DNA from: Aurantimonas sp965217685
GTDB lineage: Bacteria; Pseudomonadota; Alphaproteobacteria; Rhizobiales; Rhizobiaceae
DNA length: 64,000 nucleotides
Reading direction: 5' to 3'
Assembly: GCA_965217685.1 (NCBI GenBank)
Contig: CBDCIZ010000003.1
Coordinates: 4,402,001-4,466,000, forward strand
This document shows positions 44,151 through 54,656 of the stretch, piece by piece (the first letter of the stretch is position 1; every line of letters begins with the position of its first letter). The notes beneath the pieces were generated by a model that saw only the letters and a list, made by a program, of their open reading frames with translations, was not told the origin of the DNA and ran no database searches. The position numbers and the translations under genes were made by a program.

Positions 44151-46111
44151 GCGCCGCCGCGGACGTTACCGAGGAGACGCGGGCGCCCGCATCTCAACGC
44201 CGGGCGCGGCCCTCCTCCTTCGCTTTGCTCCTCAACAACCGGCTTGCCGCAATCGGCCTCGTTATTCTGACGATCATCGTGCTGGCGGCACTGGCCGCGC
44301 CGGTTCTGCCGCTGGCCGATCCGAACGCCACCGATCCGGCGAACCGGCTGGCGCCGCTCTTCGGCGAGCACATTCTCGGCAGCGACGCGCTTGGCCGCGA
44401 TGTCCTTTCCCGTCTCGTCTGGGGCACGCGGGTCTCGCTGGCGGTCGGCCTTTCGGCCTCGCTGATCGCCGCCATGATCGGCTCGTCGATCGGCCTGATC
44501 GCGGGCTATTTCGGCGGCCGCATGGATTCGATCCTGATGCGCTTCATCGATCTGTTGATGGCGTTTCCCTATATCCTCTTGGCGCTGGCGATCGTCGCCG
44601 TGCTCGGGCCGGGCTTGATCAACGCGCTCTACGCCATCGCCGCCGTCAACATCCCGTTCTTCGCCCGCAACATCCGCGGCATCACCATCGGTCTGTCACG
44701 GCGGGAATTCGTCGACGCCGCAAGGCTCTCCGGCAAGGGGCATCTCAATATCCTCGGCACGGAAATTCTGCCGAACGTCATGCCGACCATCGTGATCACC
44801 CTGTCGACCACCGTCGGCTGGATGATCCTCGAGACCGCCGGCCTTTCCTTCCTCGGCCTCGGCGCGCAGCCGCCCCAGGCCGATCTCGGGTCGATGCTCG
44901 GCGACGGGCGCAAGCTGCTGTTCACCGTGCCGCTGATCTCGCTGGTGCCGGGGCTGGCAATCTTCCTGGTGGTCATGTCGATCAACTTGCTCGGCGACGG
45001 CATCCGCGACGTCCTCGATCCGCGACTGCGGTCGGGCGCCCTGGCGCGACCGTCCGCACGTACGGCGATCGCAAAGACCCGCCGCCGTCCGAACACGACC
45101 AAGTCAGACGACAGCACCCTCGCCGTCCGGGATCTGCGCACCGAATTCCGCATGGGCTCCTCCGTCGCGGTGGCGGTCGGCGGCGTCGACCTGTCGATCG
45201 GACGCGGCGAATGCCTGGGGCTCGTCGGCGAATCCGGCTCGGGCAAATCGGTGACGGCGATGTCGCTCGCCGGCCTCGTGCCATCGCCGCCCGGCGTAAT
45301 CGCAGGCGGCGATGTGCGGTTTCACGGCGAAGACCTCCTCGACGCTTCCAACGCCCGCATCCGCGCCTTGCGCGGCGGGGCCATCGCCCATGTGTTCCAG
45401 GACCCGCTGGCGACGCTGCATCCGCTGTTCACCGTCGGCGACCAGATCGCCGAAGCCATTCGCGCGCATCAACCGCTGTCGCGCAGCAAAGCCGACGCCA
45501 AGGCGCGAGAATTGATGGACCGCGTGCGCATTCCCAACCCGGCCAAGCGCGCAACGGCCTATCCGCACGAGCTCTCCGGGGGGCTGCGCCAGCGCGTTTC
45601 GATCGCCATGGCGCTGGCCAACGACCCGGAGCTTATCATCGCCGACGAGCCGACGACGGCGCTCGACGTCACGGTACAGGCGCAGGTGCTGCGGCTGCTC
45701 GACGATCTGCGGCGCGAGCGCGATGCGGCGGTGTTGTTCATCACCCATGATTTCGGCGTGGTCTCGCAGATCTGCGACCGCATCGCCGTCATGTATGCCG
45801 GCCGCATCGTCGAGACCGGGCCGACCGTCGACATCCTCGCCAATCCCGCCCATCCCTACACCCGCATGCTGATCGATTGCGTGCCGGTCATGGGCGAGCC
45901 GGAACGGCGCCGGGCCGCGATCCGTGGCCGGCCGCCCGCCGTCGACCGCCTGCCCGATGGCTGCGCTTTCGCCGAGCGCTGTCCACGGGCCGAAGCCGAT
46001 TGCACACGCGGAGAGATTCCGCTCGTCCATCAACGCGGCGCGCTGGAGGCACGGTGCCTGCATCCGCTGGCGACCGGCGAATCCTTCGGCGCTTCGCAGG
46101 GTTCGCCATGA
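44147..46111 (+). CDS. Fused ABC permease (DppC type) and ATPase (DppD type)
   Basis: A 654-residue fusion. Residues ~20-295 form a DppC-type permease ('FGEHILGSDALGRDVLSRLVWGTRVSL', EAA loop 'REFVDAARLSGKGHLNILGTEILPN'). After a linker (~296-320) an ATPase follows: Walker A GESGSGKS (~357-364), Q-loop 'HVFQDPLATLHP', signature 'LSGGLRQRVSIAMALA' (~475), Walker B 'LIIADEPTTALD', and the OppD-type C-terminal 'GCAFAERCPRAEADC' cysteine motif that often carries an iron-sulfur cluster. Such fusions occur in Rhizobiales, so this is probably intact. It overlaps both neighbours. Confidence 0.95.
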   Translation: MSAAADVTEETRAPASQRRARPSSFALLLNNRLAAIGLVILTIIVLAALAAPVLPLADPNATDPANRLAPLFGEHILGSDALGRDVLSRLVWGTRVSLAVGLSASLIAAMIGSSIGLIAGYFGGRMDSILMRFIDLLMAFPYILLALAIVAVLGPGLINALYAIAAVNIPFFARNIRGITIGLSRREFVDAARLSGKGHLNILGTEILPNVMPTIVITLSTTVGWMILETAGLSFLGLGAQPPQADLGSMLGDGRKLLFTVPLISLVPGLAIFLVVMSINLLGDGIRDVLDPRLRSGALARPSARTAIAKTRRRPNTTKSDDSTLAVRDLRTEFRMGSSVAVAVGGVDLSIGRGECLGLVGESGSGKSVTAMSLAGLVPSPPGVIAGGDVRFHGEDLLDASNARIRALRGGAIAHVFQDPLATLHPLFTVGDQIAEAIRAHQPLSRSKADAKARELMDRVRIPNPAKRATAYPHELSGGLRQRVSIAMALANDPELIIADEPTTALDVTVQAQVLRLLDDLRRERDAAVLFITHDFGVVSQICDRIAVMYAGRIVETGPTVDILANPAHPYTRMLIDCVPVMGEPERRRAAIRGRPPAVDRLPDGCAFAERCPRAEADCTRGEIPLVHQRGALEARCLHPLATGESFGASQGSP

Positions 46112-47163
46112 ACGCACTGATGGAGATCAAAGGCCTCACCCGCTCCTTCGGCGGCGGGCGCAGCCTGTTCGGCACGAGGACGCCCGAGCTGAAGGCCGTG
46201 CGCGGCATCGATCTCGACCTCGAAAAGGGCGAGACGCTGGGCCTCGTCGGAGAGTCCGGCTGCGGCAAGTCGACCCTCGCGCGCATGCTGGTCGGCCTCG
46301 ACCGGCCCTCCTCCGGGGCAATCCTCCTGGACGGAACGGATCTGACCGCGAACGGACCGCGGGCGCTGGCGCGGCGTGTGCAATACGTCTTCCAGGACCC
46401 GGTCTCGTCGCTCAACCCCCGCCACACGATCCGCACGATCCTCGAAGCGCCGATGCGGCATCTGCTCGGGCTTTCGAAAACCGGGCGGGCAAACCGCATC
46501 GACCGGCTGCTCGACGACGTGAATCTGCGCCCGGAGTTCCTCGAGCGCTATCCCCACGAATTCTCCGGCGGCCAGGCGCAACGCATCGGCATCGCTCGCG
46601 CGCTCGCCGCCGAGCCCGACATCATCGTCCTCGACGAGCCGGTCTCGGCCCTCGACGTCTCGGTACAGGCGCAAGTGCTGAACCTGCTGGCCACGCTAAA
46701 GCGTCAACGCGGCCTCACCTATGTCTTCATCGGCCACGATCTCGCGGTTGTCGAAAGCGTCGCGACGCGGGTCGCTGTAATGTATTTCGGCCGTATCGTC
46801 GAACTTGCCCCGTCCAAAGCCATGTTTGAAACGCCGCGCCACCCCTACACGAAGCTCCTGATCGATTCGGCTCCGGTGCCCGGCCGGGCGCTCGGCACGG
46901 GCGACGAAGGCCTCGCCGAACTGCCCGATCCCTACGCCCCACCCCCCGGCTGCGCCTTCGCGCCGCGATGTTGGCGCGCGACGGACGAGTGCCGGGCGGC
47001 GGTGCCGGCGCTGGCGGCGCTGGCGGCGAAGGGCGAGGATGCGGAGCATCTTGCGGCCTGCGTGCATCCGTCGGGTAGAGATCAGGCGGGTCAAGGATGG
47101 CGGGGATGCGGTCGGACGCCTGGCGCACCGGCATCGAATTTAGAACCATTCCAGCAAGTATAA
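46108..47163 (+). CDS. ABC transporter ATPase, DppF/OppF type
   Basis: A 351-residue ATPase, the second nucleotide-binding subunit of the importer. Walker A GESGCGKST (~49-56), 'YVFQDPVSSLNPRHTIRTILEAPM', signature 'FSGGQAQRIGIARALA' (~152), Walker B 'IIVLDEPVSALDVSVQAQ', and the C-terminal 'GCAFAPRC' cysteine motif are present. ATG 46108 overlaps the fusion gene stop. The last ~25 residues are unlike the family, and the 3' end contains the first Irr-box-like motif. Confidence 0.94.
   Translation: MNALMEIKGLTRSFGGGRSLFGTRTPELKAVRGIDLDLEKGETLGLVGESGCGKSTLARMLVGLDRPSSGAILLDGTDLTANGPRALARRVQYVFQDPVSSLNPRHTIRTILEAPMRHLLGLSKTGRANRIDRLLDDVNLRPEFLERYPHEFSGGQAQRIGIARALAAEPDIIVLDEPVSALDVSVQAQVLNLLATLKRQRGLTYVFIGHDLAVVESVATRVAVMYFGRIVELAPSKAMFETPRHPYTKLLIDSAPVPGRALGTGDEGLAELPDPYAPPPGCAFAPRCWRATDECRAAVPALAALAAKGEDAEHLAACVHPSGRDQAGQGWRGCGRTPGAPASNLEPFQQV
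47139..47155. promoter_or_regulatory. Irr-box-like motif 1
   Basis: TTTAGAACCATTCCAGC matches the left half and centre of the iron-control element of rhizobia (TTTAGAA-N3-TTCTAAA) at 12 of 14 fixed positions or fewer, depending on the consensus used; the right half is degenerate. It lies in the end of the upstream ATPase gene. Confidence 0.45.
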
Positions 47164-47169
47164 CTCCAA

Positions 47170-47186
47170 TATCGAACGATTCTAAT
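47170..47186. promoter_or_regulatory. Irr-box-like motif 2
   Basis: TATCGAACGATTCTAAT has the same spacing, GAA-N3-TTC core and right half TTCTAA. It is centred 31 bases from motif 1 (three helical turns) and 15 bases before a TTGACA. Confidence 0.5.
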
Positions 47187-47200
47187 CTTTGCGTTCCCTG

Positions 47201-47227
47201 TTGACAGGAAATGCTGACTGCCATTAT
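47201..47227 (+). promoter_or_regulatory. Candidate promoter of the imelysin operon
   Basis: A perfect TTGACA (47201-47206) is followed after 15 bases by CATTAT (47222-47227). The -10 match is only moderate. It lies 95 bases before the imelysin start and downstream of both Irr-box-like motifs. Confidence 0.4.
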
Positions 47228-47321
47228 CCACATTTTGCAACGTGAAAAATCCGGGTCGAGGTGCATTCTGCGCACCGCTCCGACCCAGGGTCAGAAACCG
47301 TCCGAGCCGGCAGGAAACGCA

Positions 47322-48716
<1,395 letters not shown>

Positions 48717-49125
48717 AGCGCATGCGGACAAGGGTGCGTGGGGCCGGATGGTCGGACGTCGGTGCTCGACGACGCCCTCATCGCCCTGCCGGGCACTTCT
48801 CCCGATTCGGGAGAAGAACGAGGTTTCGCTGTCCGGTACCAGCAGGATGATCGATGGGAGTCGAAGCGCATCCACCCTCTCCCAAGTCGGGAGAGGGGTC
48901 CGCAGGACGGGCGAGACCCGTGGCTCGGCCCGGAGGATGCGAGCGGGAGCGAGCAGACGGGTGAGGGCTTGAAGCGATCGGACGTTTGTCGCCTCAAAGG
49001 CGGTTCACCCCAGGATCAATTCGCCGATCTTCTCCCGAAGCAGCCGGGGCGCGTCATTGACCCACAGCGTACCTGAGAACTTTACGTTGTAGGACTGCGC
49101 CGAAATTTCAAACCGGGAGACGCGG
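48717..49125. other. Intergenic region made largely of short palindromic repeats
   Basis: This 409-base spacer splits the imelysin gene from the di-haem oxidase gene. Its middle is the repeat described separately. The last 130 bases contain GGGAGA ahead of ATG 49126 and no gene. It may carry a second promoter. Confidence 0.5.
48774..48968. repeat. Rhizobial intergenic palindromic element (RIME-like mosaic)
   Basis: Two hairpin modules are present. The first is CTTCTCCC/GGGAGAAG (48796-48816), preceded by CCCTCATCGCCCTGCCGG. The second is CCCTCTCCC/GGGAGAGGG (48875-48897) followed by a conserved-looking tail ending GGGTGAGGGC (48959-48968). Such wording (CCCTCATC..., CCCTCTCCC..., ...GGGTGAGGG) is typical of dispersed intergenic repeats in Rhizobiales chromosomes. 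Confidence 0.65.
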
Positions 49126-50664
49126 ATGCGTTTCACCTCACGTCTGGTCCTTCTTCTCGCCGCGGTGGCCCTCCCCGCGGCGATCCCGCTGTCGGCGGCG
49201 TTCGGGCTCAATGGCCAGGCCGACACCGTGCGCGGTGACCTGACGCCGAAGGACCGGACGCGGGTGAAGGCCGTCACGGCGCCGACGACGGATTTTTTCG
49301 AGGCCGAGCCCTTCGAGGCGATGGAGGCCGGCGCCTCGACCTCGACGAAGCTCGTCAACCGCAATTCCTTCAGCCATTTCTCGGCCAACCTCCCCTTCGA
49401 GGGCCAGGATCGCTTCAATCTGGGCGACGCGTTCTTCAAGAAGCTGTGGGTCTCCTCCCCCTCCTCGACCGAGGCTTCCGACGGGCTGGGTCCGCTGTTC
49501 AACGCCCGCTCCTGCCAGACCTGCCACCTGAAGGACGGACGCGGCCGCCCGCCGGCAACGGGCGAAGAAGCCGTCTCGATGTTCCTGCGTCTTTCGGTGC
49601 CGCCGAAGACCGACGAGGAACGCGAAAGGCTCGACAGGCACGAACTCGCCCGCATTCCCGAGCCGACCTATGGCGGGCAACTCCAGAACTTCGCGGTGCC
49701 TGGCATGACCGCCGAAGGGCGGATGGTCATCGACTACACCGACAAGCCCGTGACGCTCGGCGACGGCACCGTGGTGCATCTGCGCGATCCGCACTATTCC
49801 GTCGTAGATCTCGGCTACGGGCCAATGGCCAGGGACGTCCAGATGTCGCCGCGGGTGGCGCCGCCGATGATCGGGCTCGGCCTCGTCGCCGCCATCGCGC
49901 CGCAGGACATCGAGGCGCTGGCCGACCCGACGGATGCTGACGGAGATGGCATTTCCGGCAAGGTCTCGATGGCCCGCGATCCGGAAACCGGCGCGCCGGC
50001 GCTCGCCCGTTTCGGCTGGAAGGCGACCGTGCCGACGCTGAAGGCCCAGGCGGCGGAGGCTTTTTCCGGCGACATCGGCATCTCGACGCCGCTGGTGACG
50101 GATGCCTTCGGCGAATGCTCGATCGCCCAGACCGTCTGCCGCGATGCGCCGTCCGGCGTGCAGGAACGGCTCGGCGAGGTCGAGGCGCCGGATCCGATTC
50201 TCGACCTTGTGACGTTCTATTCGCACAATCTCGCGGTGCCGGCACGGCGCAAGGTCGACGACGCGCAAGTGCTGCACGGCAAGGCGCTGTTCTACGAGGC
50301 GGGCTGCACTGCCTGTCACACGCCGAAATTCGTCACGTCGCGCACGGCCGACGACAAGGCGCAGCAGTTTCAGCTGATCTGGCCCTATTCGGATTTCCTG
50401 CTGCACGATATGGGCGGCGGCTTGTCCGACCATCGGCCTGTCGGCGATGCGGACGGCAACGAATGGCGCACCCAGCCGCTGTGGGGCATCGGGTTGACGC
50501 AAACCGTCAGCGGCCACACCCAGTTGCTGCATGACGGGCGGGCGCGGGATCTGACCGAGGCGATCCTGTGGCATGGCGGCGAAGCCTTAGCCTCACGCGA
50601 CGCCTATGCCGCGATGGACAAGGCCGACCGCGACGCCCTGCACGCCTTTCTGGAGTCCCTATGA
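49126..50664 (+). CDS. Di-haem oxidoreductase, putative peroxidase (DHOR/DUF1111)
   Basis: A 512-residue secreted protein with a signal peptide (LVLLLAAVALPAAIPLSAA-F). Two haem-binding motifs: CQTCH in 'LFNARSCQTCHLKDGRGRPP' (~residue 130) and CTACH in 'LFYEAGCTACHTPKFVTS' (~390). The DHOR family ('thiol oxidoreductase') is widespread beside imelysin genes, and 'TDADGDGISGKVSMARDPETG' is characteristic. It probably oxidises a periplasmic substrate linked to iron handling. Its stop overlaps the next start (ATGA). GGGAGA precedes ATG 49126. Confidence 0.93.
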   Translation: MRFTSRLVLLLAAVALPAAIPLSAAFGLNGQADTVRGDLTPKDRTRVKAVTAPTTDFFEAEPFEAMEAGASTSTKLVNRNSFSHFSANLPFEGQDRFNLGDAFFKKLWVSSPSSTEASDGLGPLFNARSCQTCHLKDGRGRPPATGEEAVSMFLRLSVPPKTDEERERLDRHELARIPEPTYGGQLQNFAVPGMTAEGRMVIDYTDKPVTLGDGTVVHLRDPHYSVVDLGYGPMARDVQMSPRVAPPMIGLGLVAAIAPQDIEALADPTDADGDGISGKVSMARDPETGAPALARFGWKATVPTLKAQAAEAFSGDIGISTPLVTDAFGECSIAQTVCRDAPSGVQERLGEVEAPDPILDLVTFYSHNLAVPARRKVDDAQVLHGKALFYEAGCTACHTPKFVTSRTADDKAQQFQLIWPYSDFLLHDMGGGLSDHRPVGDADGNEWRTQPLWGIGLTQTVSGHTQLLHDGRARDLTEAILWHGGEALASRDAYAAMDKADRDALHAFLESL

Positions 50665-51791
50665 CCGCGTATTCCCTTGTCCGCACGATCTTTGCCGCCG
50701 CGCTTTTCGCCGGCTTCGGCGGAAGCGCCCTCGCCCAGACCAATTCCGAAGGCGATACGCTGGACACGACCAAGGCGACGGCCGGGGAAAAGCTGGCCGT
50801 GGTGAGCGCTGCGATCGACGCAGCGATCGTCCCCGGCTACCGCGCCTTCGCCAAGGCCGCCAAGGCCGAGACGGGCGCTATCGCTGCACTCTGCAAGACG
50901 CCCTCTCCCGATGCGCTCGAGAGTGTGCGAACCGGGTTTTCCGATCTCGTCGAAGCCTGGTCTGCGGTCGAGTTCGTCAAGTTCGGGCCGGTGATGGAGG
51001 ACAACCGCGCCGACCGCATCCTGTTCTTCCCGGATCGCCGAAGCCTCGGGCTGCGGCAGGTGCAAAGCCTGATCGCCAGGCCGGACGACAGCATCGCGTC
51101 GGGCGAAGCGCTGGCGCACAAGTCGGTCGCCGTGCAAGGGCTCGGGGCGCTGGAGTTCGTTCTCTACGGCGATGGCGCCGAAGCGCTGGGCGGGACTGAC
51201 GGGATCGACCGCTGCGGCTTTGCCCGTGCGATCACCGAAAATCTGTCGACCATGGCGGACCGGATCGTCACCGGCTGGACCGCCCGGGACGGCATCGTCG
51301 AGCACCTGACCGTCCCGAAAGCCGGCGACCCGGCCTATCGCTCGGCGGACGATTCCCTGAAGGAGATCGTCGAAATCTTCATCCACGGCTTCGAGGCGAT
51401 GCGCGATCTGCGGCTGACGCCGGCGATGGGCGAGGACGAGAAGAACGCCCGGCCGAAGCTCTTCCTGTTCCATCGCTCGAACCGGACGCTCGCATCCCTT
51501 CGCGCCAACTATGCCGGGCTTTCGAAGCTGTTCGAGACCTCGAAGGTGACCGCGCTGCTGCCCGAAAGCCAAGCCTATCTGAAGAATGCGATTCGGTTCG
51601 AGTTCGAGAACGCCGACCGCACGCTCGCCGCGATGGAGCCGCCGCTTTCGGACCTGGCGACGTCCAGCGAAGACCGGCAGGCGCTGACTTACCTCCTGAT
51701 CGTCACAAACAGCCTGCAAAAGCAGTTTGCCGGGCAATTGTCGCCGGCGCTGGGCCTGTCGGCGGGGTTTTCCTCGCTCGACGGCGACTGA
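50661..51791 (+). CDS. Second imelysin-family protein
   Basis: A 376-residue secreted protein starting at ATG 50661, overlapping the DHOR stop. The signal peptide (LVRTIFAAALFAGFGGSALA-Q) leads into an imelysin-like helical domain: 'VPGYRAFAKAAKAETGAIAALC', 'EAWSAVEFVKFGPVMEDNRADRILFFPDRR', 'VQGLGALEFVLYGDG' (the GxxxLE form of the imelysin motif). It lacks the His of the GxHxxE motif seen in the first copy. It is coupled to DHOR and followed by DUF1513. Confidence 0.92.
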   Translation: MTAYSLVRTIFAAALFAGFGGSALAQTNSEGDTLDTTKATAGEKLAVVSAAIDAAIVPGYRAFAKAAKAETGAIAALCKTPSPDALESVRTGFSDLVEAWSAVEFVKFGPVMEDNRADRILFFPDRRSLGLRQVQSLIARPDDSIASGEALAHKSVAVQGLGALEFVLYGDGAEALGGTDGIDRCGFARAITENLSTMADRIVTGWTARDGIVEHLTVPKAGDPAYRSADDSLKEIVEIFIHGFEAMRDLRLTPAMGEDEKNARPKLFLFHRSNRTLASLRANYAGLSKLFETSKVTALLPESQAYLKNAIRFEFENADRTLAAMEPPLSDLATSSEDRQALTYLLIVTNSLQKQFAGQLSPALGLSAGFSSLDGD

Positions 51792-51880
51792 ACTCACGGC
51801 GGATCGAGGCAGCCTGATGCTCCGCTCTTTCCGGCATCGACCCGATCGTTCGAACCACACACACGCAGAATGAAGCCAAA

Positions 51881-53008
51881 ATGTTCGACCGCCTCGCATC
51901 CGCCGCTTCGCCGCTCGCCCGTGGCCCGCTGATCGACCGCCGGCATTTTCTCGCCGGGGCCGGCGCGGGCTTCGCACTCTTGCTCGGTCCCCGCGGCGCC
52001 GAGGCGCTGGAGCGCTCCGACGCTTTGTTCGGTGCCGCCTGTCGGATGAAGGGCGGCGGCTACGGCGCGGCGATCTTCACCGAGGCGGGCGAAATCGTCT
52101 CGACCGTCACGCTGCCCGATCGCGGCCACGACGTCGCCTTCGATCCGCTGAGCGGCAAGGCCGTCGCCTTCGCGCGGCGGCCGAAGACCTTCGCGGTCGT
52201 CTTCGATCCGAAGACCGGCGAGACGATTCGCACGCTGACCTCGCCCGAAGGCCGGCACTTCTTCGGCCACGGCTTCTTTTCGCCGGACGAGCGACTGATG
52301 TATGCGACCGAAAACGACTACGACGCGGCGCGTGGGCTGATTGGCGTCTACGACGTGGCGTCAGGATATCAGCGCATCGGCGAGTTCGACACCCACGGCA
52401 TGGACACCCACGAGGCGTTGTTGATGCCGGACGGCGAGACCATCGTCGTTGCCAATGGCGGCATCGAGACTCACCCGGACTACGGCCGGCAAAAGCTCAA
52501 TATCCCGACGATGCAGCCCTCGCTGGTGTTCATCGACCGGCGCTCGGGCGACCTGATCTCCCGGCACGAACTGCCGCACGATCTGCATCAACTGTCGATC
52601 CGGCACCTGGCGATCGATGCAGAGGGCCGCGTCTGGTTCGGCGGCCAGTACGAGGGCCCCTCCGCCGACGCACCGCAGCTTCTCGGCTTTGCGGCACCGG
52701 ACCACGATCTGACGCTCACCGAATTGCCCCGGCCGGAACTGGCAGCCCTGTCCAACTATGTCGGCTCGGTCGCGGCCAGCCGCGACGGGCGGCGGGTCGC
52801 AGTCTCCTCGCCGATCGGCAACACCATGCTGGTCCTCGACGCCGCGAGCGGCGCTATTGCCGCACGCTACACCATGAAGGACAGCTGCGGCCTCGCACCG
52901 GACCGCTCCGGTTTCATCGCCTCCACCGGCGACGGCGCGATCGGCATTCTCGGCGGCGACAGCCGAACGGCGGACGTGCAGTGGGACAATCATATTCTGG
53001 CAATTTGA
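51881..53008 (+). CDS. DUF1513 family protein with Tat signal
   Basis: A 375-residue protein with a twin-arginine signal (IDRRHFLAGAGAGFALLLGPRGAEA), so it is exported folded. The body is a beta-propeller by repeat pattern: 'GHDVAFDPLSGKAVAFARRP', 'GHGFFSPDERLMYATENDY', 'THEALLMPDGETIVVANGGIETHPDYGRQKLN', 'GGQYEGP'. DUF1513 proteins have no proven function but follow imelysin/DHOR genes in many proteobacteria, which links it to periplasmic iron handling. Start ATG 51881 is 89 bases after the imelysin stop. Confidence 0.92.
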   Translation: MFDRLASAASPLARGPLIDRRHFLAGAGAGFALLLGPRGAEALERSDALFGAACRMKGGGYGAAIFTEAGEIVSTVTLPDRGHDVAFDPLSGKAVAFARRPKTFAVVFDPKTGETIRTLTSPEGRHFFGHGFFSPDERLMYATENDYDAARGLIGVYDVASGYQRIGEFDTHGMDTHEALLMPDGETIVVANGGIETHPDYGRQKLNIPTMQPSLVFIDRRSGDLISRHELPHDLHQLSIRHLAIDAEGRVWFGGQYEGPSADAPQLLGFAAPDHDLTLTELPRPELAALSNYVGSVAASRDGRRVAVSSPIGNTMLVLDAASGAIAARYTMKDSCGLAPDRSGFIASTGDGAIGILGGDSRTADVQWDNHILAI

Positions 53009-53212
53009 GGCGTTTGCGGTTTGGTGGCCGTCGAGGACTGGCGGATGCATTGCAACTACGCCCGAACAGAGGGCGTCGCGCATCTGGACGGAGTGCCCGA
53101 GACGGGCGCGCTGGCGGCGACCTTGGACAAGAGGCTGCATTTCGACGAGAGCGCGGGCATTTGGGTGCGGGTGCGTATTCGACGGATCGAAGCCGAAGCG
53201 TCCGGCACCGGC

Positions 53213-53809
53213 TCAGCCCAAGAGCATCCAGATCGCGACGGCGATGAGGATGGCGGCGAAGATCAGATTCAGCCGTCGTGCGCTCGCCGGGTCGCGCCAT
53301 TGCGCCGCAAGGCGGTCTCCGAGGCCGGCATAGATCAGGAAGCAAATCATGTTGTTCAGCGTGAAAACCAGGCTGATCCACAGAACCAGGCCGATCGGGT
53401 GGGGTCGCGCCGGGACTCCGAACTGCGTGAACAGAAGCGCCATGATCAGATAGGCCTTGGGGTTGAGCAGCAACAGGACGGCGCCGTCGACGAAGCCGGC
53501 GCTCTTCGCGTCCACAGCGGTCTTCGATGTTCCGGCGAAGGCAAGGCCCCAGGCGAGATAGAGAACGTAGACCGCGCCCGCATAGCGGATGATCGCCAGA
53601 AGGGTCGGCGCAGAGCTTGCGATCTGATCGAAGCCGAAGCCGATCGCGACGGTCACGGCGAGCGTCGCGATATGGTAGCCGAGATTGGCCGGCATGGTTC
53701 GCCAGAAGCCGAAGCGGGCGCCGTTGGCGGCGAAAAACAGATTGCCCGGTCCCGGACTGTACGCCAGCGGCAGCAGAAACAGGAAAAGGGCAATCGTCAG
53801 CTGGCTCAT
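53213..53809 (-). CDS. LysE/RhtB-family exporter
   Basis: A 198-residue inner-membrane protein with six predicted helices. The N-terminal 'LFLFLLPLAYSPGPGNLFFAANGARFGFWRTMPANLGYHIA' is the LysE/RhtB signature (SPGPNxx form), and 'GAVLLLLNPKAYLIMALLFTQF' contains the conserved NPK. Members export amino acids such as homoserine, threonine or lysine; the substrate here is not known. ATG 53809 is chosen at the family start. It is divergent from the GST gene. Confidence 0.9.
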   Translation of the reverse strand: MSQLTIALFLFLLPLAYSPGPGNLFFAANGARFGFWRTMPANLGYHIATLAVTVAIGFGFDQIASSAPTLLAIIRYAGAVYVLYLAWGLAFAGTSKTAVDAKSAGFVDGAVLLLLNPKAYLIMALLFTQFGVPARPHPIGLVLWISLVFTLNNMICFLIYAGLGDRLAAQWRDPASARRLNLIFAAILIAVAIWMLLG

Positions 53810-53976
53810 GCGACGATTAAAGTGCGGCCCGATCGGCAGCGCCACCCGTTTTCCTGATGCCCGGAAGGCTTGCGGGACGACGTCATTCGGGGATATCCGG
53901 CAACGGACACCGGCCGTCGTTCCGTTGCCATGTTCGCCGTTCACGCTTCCGGCATCGCCAATAGGAGGACCCGGCC

Positions 53977-54588
53977 ATGACCGAGCGCATGAAACTTTAT
54001 CACAACCCGCGCAGCCGTTCGGCGATCACGCATTGGATGCTGGAGGAGGTCGGGGCCGACTACGAGATCGTTCCGATCGACTTCGAGACCGGCGACAGCC
54101 GCACGCCGGAGTTTCTGGCGATCAACCCGATGGGCAAGATTCCGACGCTGGTGCTGGCCGATGGCACTGTGCTGACGGAATCGGCGGCGATCAACGCGTT
54201 TCTCGCCGACGCCTTTCCGGATAGAGAGCTCGCGCCGCCGGCGGGCTCTTCGGCGCGGGGCGCCTATTATCGCTGGCTGTTCTTTCCGGTCACGGTGTTC
54301 GAACCGGCGATGACCGAGGCGATGATGCGCAAGGATGCCGCGCCGCTGCCCAAGCGCGCCGTCGGCTGGGGGAGCTATGACGAGGCCGTCGATACGATCG
54401 AGGCGGCGTTAACCGAGCGGCATTATCTCGTCGGCGACGGGTTTACCGCAGCCGACCTGCAGATGGGTGCGGGCCTCTGGTACGCCGGCAAGTTCGGCGC
54501 GCCGAGGATCAACGAAAGCGCCGTCATCCAGGCCTATGTAGGCCGCCTTTCGCAGCGGCCGGCCTTCAAGCAGGCGATGAACTGGTAG
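53977..54588 (+). CDS. Glutathione S-transferase
   Basis: A 203-residue cytoplasmic GST. The N-terminal thioredoxin-like domain has 'MKLYHNPRSRSAITHWMLEEVGADYEIVPIDF' with the probable catalytic Ser in the PRSRS segment, 'NPMGKIPTLVLADGTVLTESAAI' with cis-Pro and the glutathione-binding ES motif; the C-terminal helical domain ends 'RPAFKQAMNW'. ATG 53977 has AGGAGG upstream; ATG 53989 is also possible. Substrate class is not evident. It converges with soxG. Confidence 0.92.
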   Translation: MTERMKLYHNPRSRSAITHWMLEEVGADYEIVPIDFETGDSRTPEFLAINPMGKIPTLVLADGTVLTESAAINAFLADAFPDRELAPPAGSSARGAYYRWLFFPVTVFEPAMTEAMMRKDAAPLPKRAVGWGSYDEAVDTIEAALTERHYLVGDGFTAADLQMGAGLWYAGKFGAPRINESAVIQAYVGRLSQRPAFKQAMNW

Positions 54589-54656
54589 CGCATTTGCACG
54601 TCGCGGTCGCGCACCGGTCTGACCGGGGACCGCCAGGCATGTTCGCGCGTTCGCCG

